Source: JBASEY01 sp049652745 (GTDB lineage: Bacteria; CSSED10-310). Taken from it: a stretch of DNA of 32,306 bases. A program made the translations under genes and the position numbers. The notes beneath the pieces are model-generated. The model was given only the letters and a program-made list of their open reading frames with translations, did no database searches and had not been told where the DNA came from. Shown piece after piece: positions 7,580 to 16,321 of the stretch. Each line of letters opens with the position of its first letter. Position 1 is the stretch's first letter. The stretch is taken from the NCBI GenBank assembly GCA_049652745.1, contig JBASEY010000020.1:1-32306 (forward strand), given 5' to 3'.

Positions 7580-9145
7580 ATGCAGATTGACAATAGTGGC
7601 GGCGGGAAATCGTCAAAAGTTACGGATGCTGCAAAGCATCCCGATGTCACGAATAATCAAGCATGGAAGATAATCATAGCGGATGATGAGCCGGAGGTAC
7701 ACACCGTAACGCGGCTGGTTTTGCGGGATTTCAGTTTCAAAGAGCGGCCTTTGCTTTTTCTCAGCGCCTATTCGGGCGAGGAAACCCAGCGATTGATCGA
7801 GGAGCATCCCGATACGGCTTTATTGCTCTTGGATGTTGTGATGGAAACGGATCATGCGGGGTTGGAAGTTGTCAAGTATATACGTGACACGTTGAAAAAT
7901 ACTTTCGTTCGCATCATCCTGCGCACTGGTCAACCCGGCCAGGCCCCGGAACGAAAAGTGATTTCGACGTATGATATCAATGATTATAAGGATAAGACCG
8001 AGCTGACGTCGGATCGACTGTACACGACCGTTATGGCCAGTCTGCGTGCGTACCAGGATCTTCTTAAAATTGAAAGGAACCGGAAGGGTCTGGAACAGAT
8101 TGTCACGCAATCGCCCAAAATGTTGGGTTATCTGTCGTTCAGGCGATTGGCACGAGAGGTTTTGGAGCAGTTGATGGCTCTGTTGTCTATCGGCAATGGC
8201 CATTCATGCGGCGCGAAAGGCGCGGTTTTTGTGATGTATAATCATAAAAATCTCTTTTGTTTGAAAGCGTTGGGGCGTTTTGCGGGCCATGAGACATCTT
8301 TCTTTACTGATGCAGCGTTTACGACGGAAAGCGATCGAATTAAATTGGCTCTTGAAAAGGGAGAGCAGATTTTCGATCAAACATCGTTTGCCGGCGTTTT
8401 TAAAACTTCGAACGATATCATCCATGTTATTTATTTTGAATGTCACAGGAAACTGGAAGCTCAGGATTATGAATTGATTCGTCTGCTGATGGCGACTGCC
8501 GCCGCCGCGTTTGAAAACATGCAACTCAGCAAAGAAATTGAAGCGACGCATAAGGAAATTGTCGATACTCTCGGTGAAATGATCGAATCGCGCTTCGTCG
8601 AGACGGGGAATCATGTCAAGCGTGTAGCCGCATATGCGCAGATAATTGCATTGAAAGCGGGACTGAGTGAAAAAGATGCTGAAATACTACGCTTTACGGC
8701 TCCAATGCATGATATCGGAAAAATTGGTATTCCTGATACGGTTTTGAAAAAACCGGGAACACTGACGCCCGAAGAATATGAAATCATGAAGCAGCACACG
8801 ACTATCGGGCACAATATTTTAAAACGTTCCAATCGACCTATTCTCAAGGCCGCATCGATTATTGCCCTGCAGCATCATGAACGCTGGGACGGCAAAGGAT
8901 ATCCAAATGGTTTGAAGGGAGAGGACATACATATTTTCGGCAGAATCATTCGCCTTGTCGATGTCTTTGATGCTCTGCGTGCAAAGCGGGTGTATAAAAA
9001 GGCTTGGACAACGGAGCGGATTATCGATTACATGGAGCGGGAGCGAGGGAAGCAATTCGATCCCCGCCTGGTAGATATTTTTATTGAAAACATCGATGAG
9101 TTATTGGCGGTTTCCGGCAACGATCAGGAAGAAAACAACGGATAG
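7580..9145 (+). CDS. Response regulator with REC, DUF3369 and HD-GYP domains
   Basis: 521 residues. REC domain at about 28-155 with acidic pair Asp35-Asp36, phospho-acceptor Asp85 (LLLLDVV), Thr116 and conserved Lys139 (DYKDKTELT). A GAF-like DUF3369 region follows (about 165-325), then an HD-GYP domain with His377-Asp378 (MHDIGKIGIP) and Gly440-Tyr441-Pro442 (HHERWDGKGYP). HD-GYP proteins with these motifs hydrolyse cyclic di-GMP, so phosphorylation probably controls second-messenger level and hence adhesion, motility or secretion. The ATG at 7580 has AGG a few nt upstream. The next gene's GTG shares the last base of this TAG stop (TAGTG), so kinase and regulator are likely a cognate pair. 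All key residues are present and the length is normal for the architecture. Confidence 0.95.
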   Translation: MQIDNSGGGKSSKVTDAAKHPDVTNNQAWKIIIADDEPEVHTVTRLVLRDFSFKERPLLFLSAYSGEETQRLIEEHPDTALLLLDVVMETDHAGLEVVKYIRDTLKNTFVRIILRTGQPGQAPERKVISTYDINDYKDKTELTSDRLYTTVMASLRAYQDLLKIERNRKGLEQIVTQSPKMLGYLSFRRLAREVLEQLMALLSIGNGHSCGAKGAVFVMYNHKNLFCLKALGRFAGHETSFFTDAAFTTESDRIKLALEKGEQIFDQTSFAGVFKTSNDIIHVIYFECHRKLEAQDYELIRLLMATAAAAFENMQLSKEIEATHKEIVDTLGEMIESRFVETGNHVKRVAAYAQIIALKAGLSEKDAEILRFTAPMHDIGKIGIPDTVLKKPGTLTPEEYEIMKQHTTIGHNILKRSNRPILKAASIIALQHHERWDGKGYPNGLKGEDIHIFGRIIRLVDVFDALRAKRVYKKAWTTERIIDYMERERGKQFDPRLVDIFIENIDELLAVSGNDQEENNG

Positions 9146-11139
9146 TGTCGTATTTTTCTAAAATTTCCAACTGGTTGAAACAACCGAGTGTCGAACGCGA
9201 TTTAACACTCTGGGTCGTTGTCGTCACCGGAACCGTCGTTTTGATCTCAAATATCATTTATTATTTTACAGTCATTTACCTTGCCGAAAAAGACTTGGAG
9301 ACACAGATCGATCAAGCCGGGGCCACGCTGGCACGCGGCCTGGCTAAAATCATGGCCGATGAAGATTATGATGCCGCTCAACAGTTTATGAGAGATTTCA
9401 TTCGAGATACGTCGTTCTGTTGCAGCTTGAGTTTAGATAATCCATCAGGGCAGAATATATTTTATTTCGAACATCACGATATGACGTTAGGAGAAGACGA
9501 AATAATTCTTGAAATACCAATCCTTTTTGATCACGAAGCTCATGGTTTGGCCAAATTAGTCGTGAATCCAACTGAAATCACATTGTTTAAAAAAAATACA
9601 AGGATAGGCCTGGCAGCGTTTTTTATGGCGATCGTTCTAGGCGTCTTTTTTACGGCGAAAATATTTGTCAGCAAGCTGATGAAAGCCTCTATCCAGCATA
9701 TCCAAGATGGTTTGAACGTATTCAGTGGAGGTGACACGGCGTACCGGATCGCGCCGGTTCGATATCGCGATATTCAGCCGATGGTGTCTGAAATCAACAT
9801 GGTTGCACAACAGATTTCCGATCGGACGCTTCAACTGGAAAAGGAGGTTGTCGAACGCCGTCGGACGGAGATTGAATTGATAGACAGCAGACGACAAATG
9901 TTCACTCTGTTACAAAATCTGCCTGGAATGGCTTACAGATGTCGAAATGATGAAAATTATACAATGGAATTTGTCAGCCAGGGCATCAAAGCGCTGACTG
10001 GTTATGATGCAGACCAAATTCTTTTTAACCGTGATATCTCTTATGACGATCTCATTTATCCTGACGACCGGCAATATGTACATGATTCGGTAAAAGATGC
10101 GGTAGATAATAACCGACATTTTGAACTAGAGTACCGCATTCAAACGGCTTCCGGCGAAATAAAAATGGTCTGGGAACAGGGTGTCGGCCTGGTGGAACAA
10201 CCGGGAGAAGAGCCTGTTCTTGAAGGATTTATCATGGATATCACCTCGCGATATAACGCTGAGGAAGAACTGAAAAAACTCAATCAAGAGCTTGAAAAGC
10301 GTATCGAAGCCAGAACCGCAGACTTGGAAGTAACCAACCGTGCATTGAGAGAAACCCTAAAATTGACCAAAGAGACGCAGCAGCAACTGGTTGAAAGCGA
10401 AAAACTGGTTGCACTGGGCAGCATGGTTGCCGGTGTTGCCCACGAAATCAACAATCCGTTGGGTATCAGCATTACCGCGGCGTCTCACCTGGAACAAAAA
10501 TTACGGGATTTTTCCGAAAATCTTTTACCGGAATTGGATCAAAAAAATGCTGAAATCTTAAATGTTTTAGCCGAAAGCCTTCAAATTGTTCAATCCAATT
10601 TGAAACGTGCATCCGATCTGGTCACAGGTTTCAAAAAAGTCGCGATCGATCAATCCATGGAAGACAGACGAATTTTCAATCTCAAAGACTATTTGAACGA
10701 TATTATGATCGGTTTATGGCCGGAGCTGAAAAAAGCCGTCATAAGCGTCAGTATCAAGTGCCCGGATGATCTCGATATCGAAAGCTATCCGGGGCCTTTA
10801 TCCCAAATCATCACCAATCTAGTGCTGAATTCCGTGCGCCACGGTTTTGAAGATCGCAGTAAAGGCACCATCAGTATTGAAGTCATACGGACACCTCGTA
10901 CCCTGTCAATTATCTATTCAGATGATGGTAGAGGTATACCAGCAGAAACAATATCAAAAATTTTTGATCCGTTTTATACCACCGCACGCGCAAAAGGCGG
11001 CAGCGGCCTTGGATTACACATTGTATACAATATCGTGACCAACACCTTCAAAGGAACGATTCAATGTGTAAGTGACCGCGATCAAGGGACGACCTTCACT
11101 ATCCAAATACCTTTCAGCGAACTGGGCATCGGGGCTTGA
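9145..11139 (+). CDS. Membrane PAS-domain sensor histidine kinase
   Basis: 664 residues, GTG start overlapping the previous stop by one base. Transmembrane helix at about 22-46, a ~105-residue extracytoplasmic sensor, second helix at about 153-176, a HAMP-like linker and coiled coil (about 180-250), a PAS domain (about 252-370), another coiled coil (370-415), a HisKA-type segment with phospho-accepting His433 (GVAHEINNPLG), and an ATPase domain with N box (NLVLNSVRHG), G1 (DDGRGIP), F box (FDPFYTT) and G2 (GGSGLGLHI). It should sense an envelope signal and phosphorylate the REC-HD-GYP protein. It has no receiver or HPt domain of its own. An 8-bp palindrome overlaps its stop codon. Confidence 0.95.
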   Translation: MSYFSKISNWLKQPSVERDLTLWVVVVTGTVVLISNIIYYFTVIYLAEKDLETQIDQAGATLARGLAKIMADEDYDAAQQFMRDFIRDTSFCCSLSLDNPSGQNIFYFEHHDMTLGEDEIILEIPILFDHEAHGLAKLVVNPTEITLFKKNTRIGLAAFFMAIVLGVFFTAKIFVSKLMKASIQHIQDGLNVFSGGDTAYRIAPVRYRDIQPMVSEINMVAQQISDRTLQLEKEVVERRRTEIELIDSRRQMFTLLQNLPGMAYRCRNDENYTMEFVSQGIKALTGYDADQILFNRDISYDDLIYPDDRQYVHDSVKDAVDNNRHFELEYRIQTASGEIKMVWEQGVGLVEQPGEEPVLEGFIMDITSRYNAEEELKKLNQELEKRIEARTADLEVTNRALRETLKLTKETQQQLVESEKLVALGSMVAGVAHEINNPLGISITAASHLEQKLRDFSENLLPELDQKNAEILNVLAESLQIVQSNLKRASDLVTGFKKVAIDQSMEDRRIFNLKDYLNDIMIGLWPELKKAVISVSIKCPDDLDIESYPGPLSQIITNLVLNSVRHGFEDRSKGTISIEVIRTPRTLSIIYSDDGRGIPAETISKIFDPFYTTARAKGGSGLGLHIVYNIVTNTFKGTIQCVSDRDQGTTFTIQIPFSELGIGA

Positions 11140-11217
11140 ACGCTGCGCGTTCAAAGTGCTGAGTCCTGAGTGGCGCGCTCTTTGAGCGCTTCAGTGCTGA
11201 GTAGCACTCTTCGAGCG
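11136..11217. repeat. Hairpin/AGTGCTGAGT mosaic after the kinase gene
   Basis: A perfect TTGAACGC/GCGTTCAA stem (11136-11143 and 11147-11154, loop TGC) overlaps the TGA stop. It is followed by GTGCTGAGTCCTGAGT, a second hairpin GCGCTC-TTT-GAGCGC (11175-11189), another AGTGCTGAGT, and a decayed third hairpin at 11204-11218. The same arrangement is found inverted at 24394-24449 and 29187-29266. It may end or protect the operon transcript, but there is no strong T run. Confidence 0.75.
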
Positions 11218-11239
11218 AGGTTCTTCCCTAAAAATCTTT

Positions 11240-11299
11240 AAATACTGAATTCCAACACTTGGTGATTGGTTATTGGACATTGGATATTGGAAATTGAAG
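11240..11299 (+). repeat. Interspersed repeat, TTGGTTATTGG-type module
   Basis: About 60 bp with ATACTGAATTCCAACACTTGG followed by short TTGG/ATTGG direct repeats with a 6-8 nt rhythm. It matches 2741-2797 in the same orientation, 29071-29130 inverted, and parts of 23770-23812 and 24200-24235. It lies in the convergent gap between the kinase and the flavoprotein gene. Confidence 0.8.
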
Positions 11300-11347
11300 C
11301 GTATTCCCTCGTTCTAATCAACTTCGATGGGGCTGAAAAAATCGTAT

Positions 11348-11941
11348 TTATTTGGATAATAGTTTTCCAGCGGTTCTCGCTTTTCGGAGAGCTTTTTTCG
11401 GTGGATTTTGGTGTTCACGTTGAGCTGTCATACCGGCAAAGATAGTCGCGACCGGTTTTGCTCCCAAAGTTCGGGCCATCAATCGCAAAGCCCGCGGCGC
11501 ACTTGTCAGCACATAGCCCATGCTGGCCGGCATAGCCGCAGCGGTTATCAGCACGGCTTTTTTCCGTCTTTTGCGCACACGAAGATTCGGCGCTGGTTTA
11601 CCCCAGGGCCAATAAGCCATACACACCAGCCTTTCCAGAAATTTACGAGTTACAGCAGTGATATTGAAAAAATTGACGGGTGAACCGATAACCAGTGCAT
11701 CAGCATTTTTCCATTCTTCCAAAATAGTCGCCATATCGTCTGAATGAATACATTCACCTGGTTCTGACCCCGGCTCTTGCGTACATTGTCGGCAATTTCG
11801 GCAGTATTCGATTTGCGCATCCACAAGATAAATTTTCTTGGTTTCCGCACCGACAGCTTCAGCAGCCGCCAGCGTTTCATTTACCAATCGATCGATAATC
11901 CCACCTTTTCGATAACTTCCAACTATCCCTAGTACTTTCAT
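11348..11941 (-). CDS. NADPH-dependent FMN reductase-like iron-sulfur flavoprotein
   Basis: 197 residues with a flavodoxin-like fold. The start MKVLGIVGSYRKGG is the FMN phosphate-binding loop, and the central LVIGSPVNFF is the family's second flavin segment. Cys47, Cys50, Cys53 and Cys64 (C-x2-C-x2-C-x10-C) sit where iron-sulfur flavoproteins of this family bind a [4Fe-4S] cluster, though the last spacing is longer than the usual 4-7. A redox or electron-transfer role is likely, with the partner unknown. The C-terminus is basic. It appears to be a single-gene unit flanked by repeat-rich spacers; the ribosome site is weak (AAGAG). Confidence 0.85.
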   Translation of the reverse strand: MKVLGIVGSYRKGGIIDRLVNETLAAAEAVGAETKKIYLVDAQIEYCRNCRQCTQEPGSEPGECIHSDDMATILEEWKNADALVIGSPVNFFNITAVTRKFLERLVCMAYWPWGKPAPNLRVRKRRKKAVLITAAAMPASMGYVLTSAPRALRLMARTLGAKPVATIFAGMTAQREHQNPPKKALRKARTAGKLLSK

Positions 11942-12341
11942 CTTTTATATCTCTTGGAAAAGTTTCCTCGGCTTTCAAAACACGACTATTCTATTGAAAT
12001 ATTTTGTATGCGTCCAACGTATTAAAAATGTCTGTCTCTCAGTAGCTGTTTATACACGATTTCAAAGATTACAGGATGGGCAGGATTAAATTACAAGATG
12101 GAAAAGATCAAAAAAAACTGTTAATCCTTTAATCCTGTAATCGTGTTCAGACAATTGAGGATAGTGGCGCGCTCTTCGAGCGCTTTAACCCATACCCCTC
12201 ACCCCTCCCGCCTTACCCCTCGCCTCTTCTCTTGCTCCCCGATTCTTGCTTCTGAAAAATAGACGTTTAAGATCAAAAATGATAAAGTCCATCAGACGGG
12301 CTCGAAAATCAAATCTGGTTCATTGTTGAAGAAAGGGTTTT
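11942..12341. other. 400-bp divergent spacer made largely of repeat modules
   Basis: The spacer between the flavoprotein and the GalT-like gene must hold promoters for both, but I see no strong -35/-10 pair. It contains the ~106-nt inverted-repeat element (12046-12153), a GCGCTC-TTC-GAGCGC hairpin (12169-12183), and a C/T-rich run of CCCCTCACCCCT type (12188-12235) that recurs inverted at 29017-29068. No ORF is supported. Confidence 0.7.
12046..12153 (-). repeat. TIR-bounded repeat element, copy A (inverted)
   Basis: This copy starts CTGTTTATACACGATTTCAAA and ends ATCGTGTTCAGACAA. The ends are imperfect inverted repeats (ACACGAT/ATCGTGT) around a purine-rich centre of GGATTAAA and GGATTA blocks. 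It is the reverse orientation of copies at 23648-23753 and 24076-24181. It has no ORF, so if mobile it would need a transposase from elsewhere. Confidence 0.75.
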
Positions 12342-13394
12342 ATGGCGATGCATGAGATTTTTCAAAGACGGGTGGAAACAGCGATGTTTCAGTATCCCGG
12401 AGAAAGCGAACTCAAAGGATGCACAGTCGAATATCGAATCGATCCGTTGACAGGCAGAACCAGCGTTATTTGTGAAGATTTACTGCAAAAAATGTCGATT
12501 TTATATGGCGAAACCGACGCCGATTTCGTTCGATCGCTTGCGGATCAAAGCAGATCCAAGTGCGTGTTTTGTCCCCCTGTGGTTTTTCAATCCACACCGC
12601 TTTACCCGCGATCGCTTTGTCCTGAAGGTCGCCTGCAAAACGACACGGCAATCCTGTTCCCGAACCTGTTTCCAACCGCAGCTATCCACGCTGTTTTGTC
12701 ATGGCCGAATCACCACTTTCTGACACCCGGGCAGTTTTCTCCAAAATTGCTGGTCGATGCCTTTTTATTGACTGAAATGTTTGTCGGTTCGATCAAATCA
12801 TCATTGCCTGATATCCGGTTCATCAGTTTGAATTGTAATTATATGCCCCCGGCAGGAGGCAGCATCATTCACCCGCATTTTCAAATCATCGGCAGCGGCG
12901 AACCGCCGCATCGGCTGGCTGAAACCATTTTAGCGGCGGAAAAATGGCATTTTACCAATCACGATAACTTCTGGGAGGCGCTGGTCGAAGCGGAGCGAAA
13001 CCTGGGTGATCGCTGGATAGGATCCACCGGACCCTGGTCTTGGATTGCACCCTGGTCACCAATGGGCGCCAACGAAATAATGGGTATACACGAATCCGCA
13101 TCCTCCGTTTTTGATCTGCACAGCGATGACTGGTCACCTTTAGCGGCTGGTCTTCAACATGTTTTGGGGTACTACGGCAGCCAAGGCTATTCGAGTTTCA
13201 ATTTCTGCCTGGCCGGCAGCACGCGAGACAGTAACGACAGTCACCGCTGCGTCATCCGTATTATCAGCCGACAAAACGTTAGACCCAATTATCGAAATGA
13301 TGAATATTTTCTACAAAAATTTCATGGTGTCGAACTGATTGTACAAGCGCCGGAAACCCTGGCTGCTGAAATCAGAAATCATATAGACCAATGA
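12342..13394 (+). CDS. Galactose-1-phosphate uridylyltransferase-like protein
   Basis: 350 residues. The HPHFQ motif (His177-Pro-His179-Phe-Gln181) matches the GalT active site HPHxQ, in which the second His forms the uridylyl intermediate. CVFCPP (Cys74, Cys77) matches the N-terminal zinc-binding cysteines of the HIT/GalT family. The rest diverges from classical GalT, so the sugar phosphate and nucleotide may differ. It should feed nucleotide sugars to the two glycosyltransferases that follow, and its TGA overlaps the next ATG (ATGA). The ATG at 12342 has GAAAGG upstream. The family assignment is firm but exact substrate is not, so I give no gene symbol. Confidence 0.85.
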   Translation: MAMHEIFQRRVETAMFQYPGESELKGCTVEYRIDPLTGRTSVICEDLLQKMSILYGETDADFVRSLADQSRSKCVFCPPVVFQSTPLYPRSLCPEGRLQNDTAILFPNLFPTAAIHAVLSWPNHHFLTPGQFSPKLLVDAFLLTEMFVGSIKSSLPDIRFISLNCNYMPPAGGSIIHPHFQIIGSGEPPHRLAETILAAEKWHFTNHDNFWEALVEAERNLGDRWIGSTGPWSWIAPWSPMGANEIMGIHESASSVFDLHSDDWSPLAAGLQHVLGYYGSQGYSSFNFCLAGSTRDSNDSHRCVIRIISRQNVRPNYRNDEYFLQKFHGVELIVQAPETLAAEIRNHIDQ

Positions 13395-14896
13395 ATCGGC
13401 TTCCACGAGGTTTACTCATCATAATCTGCATTCTGGCGGCAATTTTACGCCTGTATGCTCTGGATAGAATGGCGCTGTGGGGGGATGAAGCCTGCATGGT
13501 CTATCTATGCGCCGAATCACCCGGCGATATTATCAAGGCACTGGCGTCCGAAGACCGACCCGATGTCGATGTCGCGCCGCCCCTGTATTTTTTGTTGCTG
13601 CATGCCTGGATGAAACTGCTCGGCAACTCCGTCACTGCATTTCGAGGTTTTTCGGCTCTGTTCGGGGTTCTCACAGTTCTCTTGACTTCTATACTCGGCA
13701 ATAATCTGTTCGATCGAAAAACGGGTCTGTTTGCAGCCTTTATAACCGCAATCCATCCCTTTCAAATCTGGTATTCGCAGGAAGGGCGCATGTATTCACT
13801 GGCGGCGTTTCTAGCGACGGCAACTCTGGCGTCGATCGCTTACACCCTTAAAAAGCCCGAGCGTCTTATCGGCTGGATCATGTTGGCGATATCCGGTATC
13901 TTACTGCTCTATACCCAATACTACGGAGCCTTGCTATTAGCAGCGATCGTAATATTCGCTCTATTCGAATTCAGGAAAACCGGCCGATATCATGGTCTTG
14001 CTTCAAATCGTTATAATTTGAGCGGAGTAGTTGCCTTTTGGACGCTGGCCTTTCTGCCCTGGCTACCGGTTTTATTCACTGACTATCGCCACGCCGGAGC
14101 TTCCGGAGGTTTTCCACTGAATTTTCACTGGTTTCTGACGCCGGCGTTTCTGTTCACCAAATTCGCTGTTTTCGGCTTGGAAAATTATATTCGAAATAAC
14201 CTCTGGCTGTATCCCATACCGTTACTCATTGTCTTTTGGCTTATAGTCAAAGCTCTCAAACAATGGGTTTTACCGGAAGTCAGGTTGCTGGCCCTGTCCA
14301 TAATACTTCCGTTTGGTCTGGTCTATATGCTTAGCCTTGTCGGAATGCGCGTCTATAAAAGTCATCCGTTCATCATCTTTCATTCAGCGTTCTTGGTTTT
14401 GCTTGCGTTTGGGTTTCAGCGCTTACCTTCCCGTTTACGCCTGGTCATGAGCGTATTGCTGGTCGCCGCATTATGCACCGTCAATATGACATTGGTTTTA
14501 GCCGGTAATTATCAGAAACCCCGGGTTCATGATATTGTCGACTGGATTCTCGAACAGGACGGTAAAACCGTGGCGGTAATTCCTGCGTTCATACCGAACC
14601 CGATGCCGATAGTCGGTGACTTGCTCGCGTTCAAGTATTACAATGCGGATCGCTTGAATGTTGAATACTTGGTTGGAGACACGGCGCAGGATATGGTAAA
14701 CGCCATCATCGAGCATGCCGGCGAGCAAGACACGGTATATGTCGTTTTTCAACAAAACATGCATGTTCTGCCTTATGTGGACGAAATTTTAAACACTTTG
14801 GACGGAATATGGACTCCGAAACAACGCAAAGAATTTGTCAGTCTCAACCGTGATTTCAGCATGGCGGTCGTCCAGTATGAGACTCAACGACTATAA
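13391..14896 (+). CDS. Polytopic family-39-like glycosyltransferase (GT-C)
   Basis: 501 residues, with roughly ten hydrophobic helices, starting at residues 7-24. The first periplasmic loop has WGDEA (Asp32, Glu33), the acidic motif used by GT-C enzymes to bind lipid-linked sugars. APPLYFLLLHAWMKLLG and PFQIWYSQEGRMYSL are typical of the ArnT/PMT-like family. It should transfer a sugar from a polyprenyl-phosphate donor to a lipid or protein on the outer face of the inner membrane. The C-terminal ~120 residues are a soluble alpha/beta-like part. It overlaps the preceding GalT-like gene by 4 nt and the following family-9 gene by 20 nt, so the three are one operon. Confidence 0.9.
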   Translation: MNRLPRGLLIIICILAAILRLYALDRMALWGDEACMVYLCAESPGDIIKALASEDRPDVDVAPPLYFLLLHAWMKLLGNSVTAFRGFSALFGVLTVLLTSILGNNLFDRKTGLFAAFITAIHPFQIWYSQEGRMYSLAAFLATATLASIAYTLKKPERLIGWIMLAISGILLLYTQYYGALLLAAIVIFALFEFRKTGRYHGLASNRYNLSGVVAFWTLAFLPWLPVLFTDYRHAGASGGFPLNFHWFLTPAFLFTKFAVFGLENYIRNNLWLYPIPLLIVFWLIVKALKQWVLPEVRLLALSIILPFGLVYMLSLVGMRVYKSHPFIIFHSAFLVLLAFGFQRLPSRLRLVMSVLLVAALCTVNMTLVLAGNYQKPRVHDIVDWILEQDGKTVAVIPAFIPNPMPIVGDLLAFKYYNADRLNVEYLVGDTAQDMVNAIIEHAGEQDTVYVVFQQNMHVLPYVDEILNTLDGIWTPKQRKEFVSLNRDFSMAVVQYETQRL

Positions 14897-16031
14897 AATC
14901 ATCAACAAGCGCAAACGCAATCTTGTCTGGTTTGCCGACAAAATCTTGGATGCCGCTGCATGGATTTCGTTCAAGCTTCGGTCCACACCATCATTGGCAA
15001 TCGATAAAAATGCCATCAAAAAAATTTTGATCGTCCGCCTTGCCTATATCGGCGATGTCATCATGACTTTTCCGGTTATCGAAGCGCTGGCAAATGCATT
15101 TCCAACTGCAAAAATCGACTTTTTAACTTCGTCTTCCGCAGCGCCGCTGCTTCAAAATCACCCCGGCCTTGACGAAATAATTGAATTTGATGCTTCCTGG
15201 TTTTATCCAGATACCAAAGGAAGGCGAGAAACCACTGATCTTGTGCGTAAACTGAAAGCCAAACGCTATGACCTGGGTATCGATTTTCGAGGTGATATCC
15301 GGAATATTTACCACTGTTTGTATCGCCCCGTCATACCGATTCGAGTGAGTTACACTTCCGGCGGCGGCGGGGCGTTGCTGACGCATCCGATCCGCTGGGA
15401 GCAGTTACGGCATAAAGTCGATTATCACTTGGATATACTCAGAAAAATCGGCATTCCGGCGCCACGTACAAATCCGAAGATTTTTTTGACGGAAACCGAA
15501 AAGACTGAAGCGGCGGCTATTTTGAGTGAGATTCCCGAGTGTCGCGAACGTGCTCCGGTGCTGGTGCATCCGGGAGCTCGTTTGCCGTTGAAAAGATGGT
15601 CGGCCGAGCGATTTATCGATTTGATCGAGATGATTCAGAAAAGTGGTTTGGGGCCTGTTGTGCTTCTCGATGTCGTCGGCGGCGAAATTGGTCGGCAAAT
15701 TGCTGCTGGAACTCCGTTGGCGGCGGATTTGACGGGAAGGTTGACAATCCGACAGATGGCGGCTGTGATGTCGCTGGGGCGGGTGTTGGTCTGTCATGAT
15801 TCCGGGCCGATGCATATCGCGGCGGCTGTCGGCGCTCGAGTAGTCGCGTTGTTCGGTCCGTCCCGCCCGATCGAAACGGCTCCATGCGGTGATGGGCATA
15901 TTGTTATCGAAGCTCCTTGCAACAGAAAAGATCAGTGTGACGAAAACAGTTGTTTACTCACTGAAACGGACTGCATGGAAAAAATCTCGGTAGAACAGGT
16001 TTTTCATAAGATTCAGATTTTCTCAAAATAA
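14877..16031 (+). CDS. Family-9 glycosyltransferase (heptosyltransferase-like)
   Basis: 384 residues from the ATG at 14877. A TTG 42 nt earlier is also possible but would lengthen the overlap. The N-terminal domain has ILIVRLAYIGDVIMTFP (about residues 50-66) and the C-terminal domain has HDSGPMHIAAA and ALFGPSRP, both hallmarks of family-9 GT-B enzymes that add heptose or related sugars to lipopolysaccharide core. Four cysteines (C..C..C..C) cluster in the last 40 residues, as in many relatives. It is the last gene of the glycan operon. The enzyme is probably cytoplasmic and membrane-associated. This is the main hint that the organism has an LPS-bearing outer membrane. Confidence 0.92.
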   Translation: MRLNDYKIINKRKRNLVWFADKILDAAAWISFKLRSTPSLAIDKNAIKKILIVRLAYIGDVIMTFPVIEALANAFPTAKIDFLTSSSAAPLLQNHPGLDEIIEFDASWFYPDTKGRRETTDLVRKLKAKRYDLGIDFRGDIRNIYHCLYRPVIPIRVSYTSGGGGALLTHPIRWEQLRHKVDYHLDILRKIGIPAPRTNPKIFLTETEKTEAAAILSEIPECRERAPVLVHPGARLPLKRWSAERFIDLIEMIQKSGLGPVVLLDVVGGEIGRQIAAGTPLAADLTGRLTIRQMAAVMSLGRVLVCHDSGPMHIAAAVGARVVALFGPSRPIETAPCGDGHIVIEAPCNRKDQCDENSCLLTETDCMEKISVEQVFHKIQIFSK

Positions 16032-16321
16032 TGGCAAATTTCATTTGAACACAATAGGCAAGCTGATTTCTTGCCGGGTGCTTTAAGTGATTTGAGTTGG
16101 TATCCTGCCGGTTGCTGAAGAGCGGCATATCATCTTCAAGCAGAGCCTGCTTTCCGTTGTCTGCGGGAGATAGGCATTCTCATGTTTTGTAGTATTATCC
16201 TTGATTTGTCACGACATTTGCTTTGATAGCCTGGAACCGATTCCTGACAGGCAGGTTAAAAATTATAAAAAAACAAGTTGAAGATGTGTATCAGTGCTGT
16301 CGATTCGGCATGGATGGTTTT

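Noticed and set aside
14835..14876. TTG start of the family-9 glycosyltransferase
   Set aside because: It adds 14 residues unlike the family N-terminus and lengthens the overlap with the previous gene; the ATG at 14877 is preferred.
16057..16075. GGCAAG/CTTGCC hairpin after the family-9 glycosyltransferase gene
   Set aside because: Only 6 bp with a 7-nt loop and no T run; too weak to call a terminator. The rest of the 290-bp convergent gap shows nothing clear.
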